NCBI GenBank assembly: GCA_031555315.1
Contig: JAVBUO010000001.1
Coordinates: 6,645 to 70,644 of the forward strand
DNA: 64,000 bases
Direction: 5' to 3'
Source: JAVBJV01 sp031555315
GTDB lineage: Bacteria; Pseudomonadota; Alphaproteobacteria; Acetobacterales; Acetobacteraceae
In this document: piece after piece, positions 60,223 through 64,000 of the stretch
Position numbering within the stretch: the first letter of the stretch is position 1
How the letters are laid out: the number at the start of each line of letters is the position of its first letter
The notes under the pieces: model-generated
What the model was told of the DNA's origin: nothing
Databases searched by the model: none
What the model saw: only the letters and a program-made list of their open reading frames with translations
Made by a program: the position numbers and the translations under genes

Positions 60223-61056
60223 AAACGCAGCGACCGCCGCGATGCTCGCCGCATCGTTCAGCATCGGCGCATGGCCCGCACCGGGCACGACCAGCCCCTC
60301 GGCGCCCGAGGCCAGCATGCGGTCGTATGTTTCCGCCAGCAGCAGATCGCTCTCGGCGCCGCGCACCACCAATCTGGGAATGGCGGTACGGTCCCAGAAC
60401 ATCGACAGATCGACATCGGCCAGCGGTCCGGTTTTCACCATCTTGGCGATCGCCGGGTCATAGTGAAACATGTAGCGGCCGTCCGGCAGCCGCCGCGCCG
60501 AATACTTCGCCATATCGGCCCATTCGGCCTCGCTCAGCGCGCCGAACGGGGCATGTACCTTGCGCAGATTGGCCTCCAGCGCCGCCAGATCGGCGAACAC
60601 CGGCTGCCAGCCGATGTAATCGCGAATACGCGCCATCGCCTCTTTCGGGATGAACGGGCCGACATCGTTGATCACCATACGCCGCACCGGCACGTTCGCG
60701 CACGCCGCGGTCAGCATGCCACAAATGCCGCCCAGGCTGGTGCCGATCCAGTCCACCTCACGCCCGAGCGCTGCCAGCAGGTGCGCAAGCGCGGTCACAT
60801 AGCTGGGATAGACATATTCCTCGGGCGCGGACAGCCAGTCCGAGCGGCCGCGCCCCGGCAGGTCGACGGCGATCACCCGCCGCCCCTGCCCGGCCAGCGC
60901 CTGCGCGATCACGTCGAAATCGCGGCCCTGACGGGTCAGCCCATGCACGCACAAAACTGGCGGCGCGGCGCCGTCCGCCGGCCCCCATTCGGTCCAGCAC
61001 AGGCGATGGAAGGTGCCGTTCAGCAGATAGCGGATCTCGCCTTCGCGCGGGGTCAT
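60208..61056 (-). CDS. Alpha/beta hydrolase
   Basis: A 282-residue alpha/beta hydrolase. The oxyanion region is CVHGLTRQG, the nucleophile is Ser107 in WIGTSLGGICG, and the catalytic His is in GAGHAPML near the end. Substrate unknown; simple esterase or thioesterase activity is possible. Its start overlaps the CoA transferase stop by 4 bases, so it is co-expressed with that gene. Confidence 0.9.
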   Translation of the reverse strand: MTPREGEIRYLLNGTFHRLCWTEWGPADGAAPPVLCVHGLTRQGRDFDVIAQALAGQGRRVIAVDLPGRGRSDWLSAPEEYVYPSYVTALAHLLAALGREVDWIGTSLGGICGMLTAACANVPVRRMVINDVGPFIPKEAMARIRDYIGWQPVFADLAALEANLRKVHAPFGALSEAEWADMAKYSARRLPDGRYMFHYDPAIAKMVKTGPLADVDLSMFWDRTAIPRLVVRGAESDLLLAETYDRMLASGAEGLVVPGAGHAPMLNDAASIAAVAAFLALA

Positions 61057-62270
61057 GCGATGCCCTTTTCCTTCAGTGCGGCGATCTCGGCCGCGTTCAT
61101 ACCCAGCAGGCCGGTCAACACATCTTCCGTGTGTTCACCGAGCAGCGGCGGTGCATGGCGGTAATCGGCCGGCGTCGCCGACAAACGCACCGGGTTGGCG
61201 ATCACTTTCACCGTGGCGCCACTTGCGTGTGCCAGTTCCTTCACCATGCCGCGCGCCACGACGTGCGGATCGGCGAACACGTCTTTCAGCGTATTGATCG
61301 GGCCGCAGCCGATCGACAGGGATTCCAGCTTTTCCACCCATTCCTTGGTGGTGCGCACCTGCATCACCGGCGTCAGCGTCTCCGTCACCAGTTGCCGGTT
61401 CTGCACGCGCGCGGCATTGGTGGCGAAGCGGTCATCGGTCAGCAGATGTTCCAGCCCGAACGCCTTGCAAAACTTCTGAAAGGTCGGGTCGTTGCCGATC
61501 GACAGCACCATGTGCCCGTCTTTGGTTGGAAAGACCTGATACGGTACGATGTTCGGATGCTGGTTGCCCAGGCGCGGCGGGTTTTCGCCGCTCGCCAGAT
61601 AATTCATGCCCTGATTGGCGAGCCACGCGACCGACGTGTCGAGCATGCCGATATCGATCTGCTGCCCCTGCCCGGTCTTTTCCTTGTGCCGCAGCGCCGC
61701 CAGCACGCCGATGCAACCGTACAGCCCGGCGAACAGATCGGCGACCGGCACGCCGACTTTCTGCGGCAGGCCATCGGGTTCGCCGGTAATGCTCATCACG
61801 CCGCCCATCGCCTGAATCAGGCTGTCGTAACCGGGGCGCGGCGCATAGGGGCCGCTCTGGCCGAAACCGGTGATCGAGCAATAGATCAACCCGGGGAATT
61901 CGCCCTTTAACGATGCATAATCAAGACCGTACTTGGCCAAGCCGCCGGTCTTGAAATTCTCGACCAGAATATCGCAGCTGGCCAGCAGCTTCTTGATGAT
62001 CGCCTGGCCCTCGGGCTGCGCGATATCCAGCGTCACACTGCGCTTGTTGCGGTTCACGCCGACGAAATACGCGCTCTCGTTCGTGCCCGGCATAACGGGT
62101 GGTGCAAAGCCGCGCGTGTCGTCGCCCGCGCCGGGTTTTTCGATCTTGATCACATCCGCCCCAAGATCACCCAGCATCTGCGCGCAGGTCGGCCCCGCCA
62201 GCACGCGGGTCAGGTCCAGCACGCGCAGTCCGGCCAGCGGCCCCGTCGGCTGCTTCTCGCCCATTGTCAT
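61053..62270 (-). CDS. Family III CoA transferase (CaiB/BaiF)
   Basis: A 405-residue family III CoA transferase. Blocks are GLRVLDLTRVLAGPTCAQMLG, DVIKIEKPGAGDDTR and NKRSVTLD. The catalytic Asp is expected at residue 178 (VPVADLFAG). It moves CoA between acids; the exact pair of substrates is unknown. ATGs at 62270 and 62264 are both possible. It is divergent from the aldehyde dehydrogenase by about 50 bases. Confidence 0.92.
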   Translation of the reverse strand: MTMGEKQPTGPLAGLRVLDLTRVLAGPTCAQMLGDLGADVIKIEKPGAGDDTRGFAPPVMPGTNESAYFVGVNRNKRSVTLDIAQPEGQAIIKKLLASCDILVENFKTGGLAKYGLDYASLKGEFPGLIYCSITGFGQSGPYAPRPGYDSLIQAMGGVMSITGEPDGLPQKVGVPVADLFAGLYGCIGVLAALRHKEKTGQGQQIDIGMLDTSVAWLANQGMNYLASGENPPRLGNQHPNIVPYQVFPTKDGHMVLSIGNDPTFQKFCKAFGLEHLLTDDRFATNAARVQNRQLVTETLTPVMQVRTTKEWVEKLESLSIGCGPINTLKDVFADPHVVARGMVKELAHASGATVKVIANPVRLSATPADYRHAPPLLGEHTEDVLTGLLGMNAAEIAALKEKGIA

Positions 62271-62324
62271 CCCCCGGATTATGGTGTGACGTTATATAAA
62301 GCCGCGTCCAAAGAGAGGAAACCC

Positions 62325-63839
62325 ATGCCCGACCGTCAGCACCCGACGCCTGCCCAACCGACTCTGGATGAAAAATTCCTCGCGCGCGCATTGTCGGGGT
62401 TGCATTTCATCGGCGGGCGGTACGTGCCTGCAATCAGCGGCAAGACCTTCGCCGTCGTCAATCCCGCCACCGGCGACGAGATCGCGCGCGCCGCCGAGGG
62501 CGATGCGGAGGATGTGGAAAGTGCGGTCAGCAGTGCCGCCGCCGCGCAAAAAGACTGGGCGCGCACGCCCGCGCGCAAGCGCGGCGCGCTGGTATACCAA
62601 TGCGCGGAGATCATTCGCGATCATGCCGAAGAACTCGCCCGGCTGATCGCGCTGGAAACCGGCAAGGCGCTGCGCACCGAAAGCCGCGTCGAGGCCAGCG
62701 TCGTTGCCGATATTTTCGAATTCTTCGGTGGTCTGGGCGGCGAACTGAAGGGCGAGAGCGTGCCCTTCGCGCCCGATGTGCTGTCCGTCACCGTGCGCGA
62801 ACCGCTGGGCGTTGTGGGCGCGATCATCCCGTGGAACGTGCCGATGCTGCTGATGGCGTTGAAAGTTGCGCCCGCGCTGGTGGCCGGCAACACGGTGGTG
62901 GTGAAGTCGGCCGAGGAAGCGCCGCTCGCCGTGCTGCGCATCTGCGAACTGCTGAATCGCGTGCTGCCGGCAGGCTGCTTCAACATCCTGTCCGGCTTCG
63001 GCCCCGACTGCGGCGGGCCGCTGGTGGCGCACAAACAGATCCGCAAGGTCACCTTCACCGGTTCGGTCGAGGTTGGCAAGATCGTCAGCAAGGCGGCGGC
63101 GGAAAAGCTGGTGCCGGTGACACTGGAGCTCGGCGGTAAGTCGCCGATGATCGTGTTCGCCGATTGCGACTTCGACAAGACCATCGCGGGGGCGCTCACC
63201 TCGATGCGGTTCACGCGACAGGGACAGTCCTGCACCGCCGCCAGCCGCATCTATGTCGAGCGCCCGATTTTCGACCGCTTCGTCGCGGCGATGGAAGCGC
63301 AGGTCAACGCGATGGTGATGGGCGACCCATTGGACGAGCGAACCGATATCGGCACCATCATCAGTCCCGACCAGTTCGCCAAAGTGAAGGGTTTCATTGA
63401 AGACGGGCTGAAGACCGCAGGCGCCACGGGTCGCGCGTGCAGCGCCATGCCGAGCGATCCCGCCCTGAAAAAAGGCCTGTTCATCCAGCCGCACATCTTC
63501 ACCGGCCTGACCAGGGACAGCCGCCTGGTGCGCGAGGAAATCTTCGGCCCCGTCACCTGCATCTTCCCGTTCGACAGTGCCGAGGACGTGCTGGCCGAGG
63601 CGAACGATAGCGAATACGGCCTCGCCGCCAGTGTGTGGACCAACAACCTGCAGATCGGCATGGAGTTCGCGCACCGGCTGGAGGCCGGGCTGGTGCAGAT
63701 CAACCAGAACCTCGTGGTGCAGGCGAACCTGTCCTATGGCGGGGTGAAAAGCTCGGGCCTGGGCAAGGAAGCCTCGCTGGAGGCGATGAACGAGCACTTC
63801 ACCCACAAGAAAACCATCATGGTGAATTACGCGAAATAA
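62325..63839 (+). CDS. Aldehyde dehydrogenase family protein
   Basis: A 504-residue NAD(P)-dependent aldehyde dehydrogenase. The catalytic Cys303 is in RQGQSCTAASR, the general base Glu in TLELGGKSP, and IIPWNVPMLL forms part of the cofactor pocket. The ATG at 62325 has GAGAGGAA upstream at 62313-62320, preferred over an earlier in-frame ATG at 62286. It ends in a perfect terminator. Substrate not predictable. Confidence 0.94.
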   Translation: MPDRQHPTPAQPTLDEKFLARALSGLHFIGGRYVPAISGKTFAVVNPATGDEIARAAEGDAEDVESAVSSAAAAQKDWARTPARKRGALVYQCAEIIRDHAEELARLIALETGKALRTESRVEASVVADIFEFFGGLGGELKGESVPFAPDVLSVTVREPLGVVGAIIPWNVPMLLMALKVAPALVAGNTVVVKSAEEAPLAVLRICELLNRVLPAGCFNILSGFGPDCGGPLVAHKQIRKVTFTGSVEVGKIVSKAAAEKLVPVTLELGGKSPMIVFADCDFDKTIAGALTSMRFTRQGQSCTAASRIYVERPIFDRFVAAMEAQVNAMVMGDPLDERTDIGTIISPDQFAKVKGFIEDGLKTAGATGRACSAMPSDPALKKGLFIQPHIFTGLTRDSRLVREEIFGPVTCIFPFDSAEDVLAEANDSEYGLAASVWTNNLQIGMEFAHRLEAGLVQINQNLVVQANLSYGGVKSSGLGKEASLEAMNEHFTHKKTIMVNYAK

Positions 63840-63859
63840 CGTTTCGCCGCGTTCAAACG

Positions 63860-63885
63860 AAAAAGGCGCCTTTCGGCGCCTTTTT
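63860..63885. terminator. Bidirectional terminator after the aldehyde dehydrogenase gene
   Basis: AAAAAGGCGCC (63860-63870) and GGCGCCTTTTT (63875-63885) form a perfect 11-bp stem with a TTTC loop. A/T runs on both sides let it serve the plus-strand dehydrogenase and the convergent minus-strand gene. Confidence 0.95.
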
Positions 63886-63907
63886 CTTTCATGCGTGTCT
63901 CAGCCGG

Positions 63908-64000
63908 TCAGAAGGTCACGCGCAGACCGCCGTTGGCCATCCAGCCGCGGAAACCGCTGTTGCCGACATCCGTCTGCCACACACCGTCCGCATACAGCGA
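63908..64000 (-). CDS. C-terminal fragment of an outer-membrane beta-barrel protein
   Basis: The last 30 codons of a minus-strand gene that begins outside the window. The peptide SLYADGVWQTDVGNSGFRG, then WMANGGLRVTF, ends with the Phe and alternating pattern of an outer-membrane barrel strand, as in autotransporter or porin C-termini. The stop is at 63908-63910, just before the shared terminator. The exact family cannot be set from 30 residues. Confidence 0.6.
   Translation of the reverse strand, partial: SLYADGVWQTDVGNSGFRGWMANGGLRVTF

Overview
The window looks like a high-GC alphaproteobacterial chromosome, most likely from the Rhodospirillales/Acetobacterales side. This rests on the complete ccoNOQP-ccoGHIS block, the rluD-type gene next to rpoH, HisZ, a zinc-free L36, a split XdhC/Cox maturation cluster, and an EF-P lysylation trio. 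It is a core and metabolic region. I saw no rRNA, tRNA, CRISPR array, transposase, integrase or phage gene.

Layout. 1-734: 3'-truncated Na+/H+ antiporter. 792-6089: a tightly coupled maturation cluster for molybdenum hydroxylases of the CO dehydrogenase/xanthine dehydrogenase family (CoxG, MoxR-type CoxD, VWA-type CoxE, two XdhC halves, and a molybdopterin-binding/MocA fusion) without its catalytic subunits. 6194-11175: lipoprotein, MFS exporter, Gfo/Idh/MocA oxidoreductase, RidA protein, CHAP amidase/peptidase and a TauE/SafE membrane protein. 11191-20088: cbb3 cytochrome oxidase and its assembly genes, with a perfect FNR/FixK box upstream of ccoN and a strong terminator downstream. 20147-22744: decayed SH3 gene and 5-oxoprolinase PxpABC. 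22865-25759: membrane proteins, an RluA-family pseudouridine synthase and rpoH.

25839-36289 is almost all on the minus strand: a membrane protein coupled to a tail-anchored predicted pseudokinase, then hisZ-purA, then cheA(REC)-cheW-cheY-cheB-cheR with no receptor gene. 36391-40491: tiny lipoprotein, isoaspartyl peptidase, ABC-F ATPase, MarR regulator, lipoprotein. 40549-43229: epmA, epmB and efp, covering EF-P and two enzymes of its beta-lysylation. 43236-47927: inositol-phosphatase family gene, a three-gene OmpA/MotA/MotB-like envelope module of unknown function, and upp.

47985-59174: aldo/keto reductase relic, rhodanese, TPR protein with glcDEF, rpmJ, TerB-like protein, two tandem Gly/Tyr-rich lipoproteins, amidase, gamma-glutamyltransferase and csaA. 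59197-64000: a relic duplicate of the csaA 3' end, gpt, mntR, alpha/beta hydrolase, CoA transferase, aldehyde dehydrogenase, and the last 30 codons of an outer-membrane barrel.

Genes that work together: the cco block forms a low-oxygen terminal oxidase with its copper and haem assembly factors. PxpABC and gamma-glutamyltransferase both act in glutathione/5-oxoproline turnover. GlcDEF oxidises glycolate. Most exploratory points are the OmpA-MotA-MotB module, the pseudokinase pair, the extra small membrane protein at the end of the cco operon, and three gene relics (SH3, aldo/keto reductase, csaA tail). No clearly new defence or mobile system was found.
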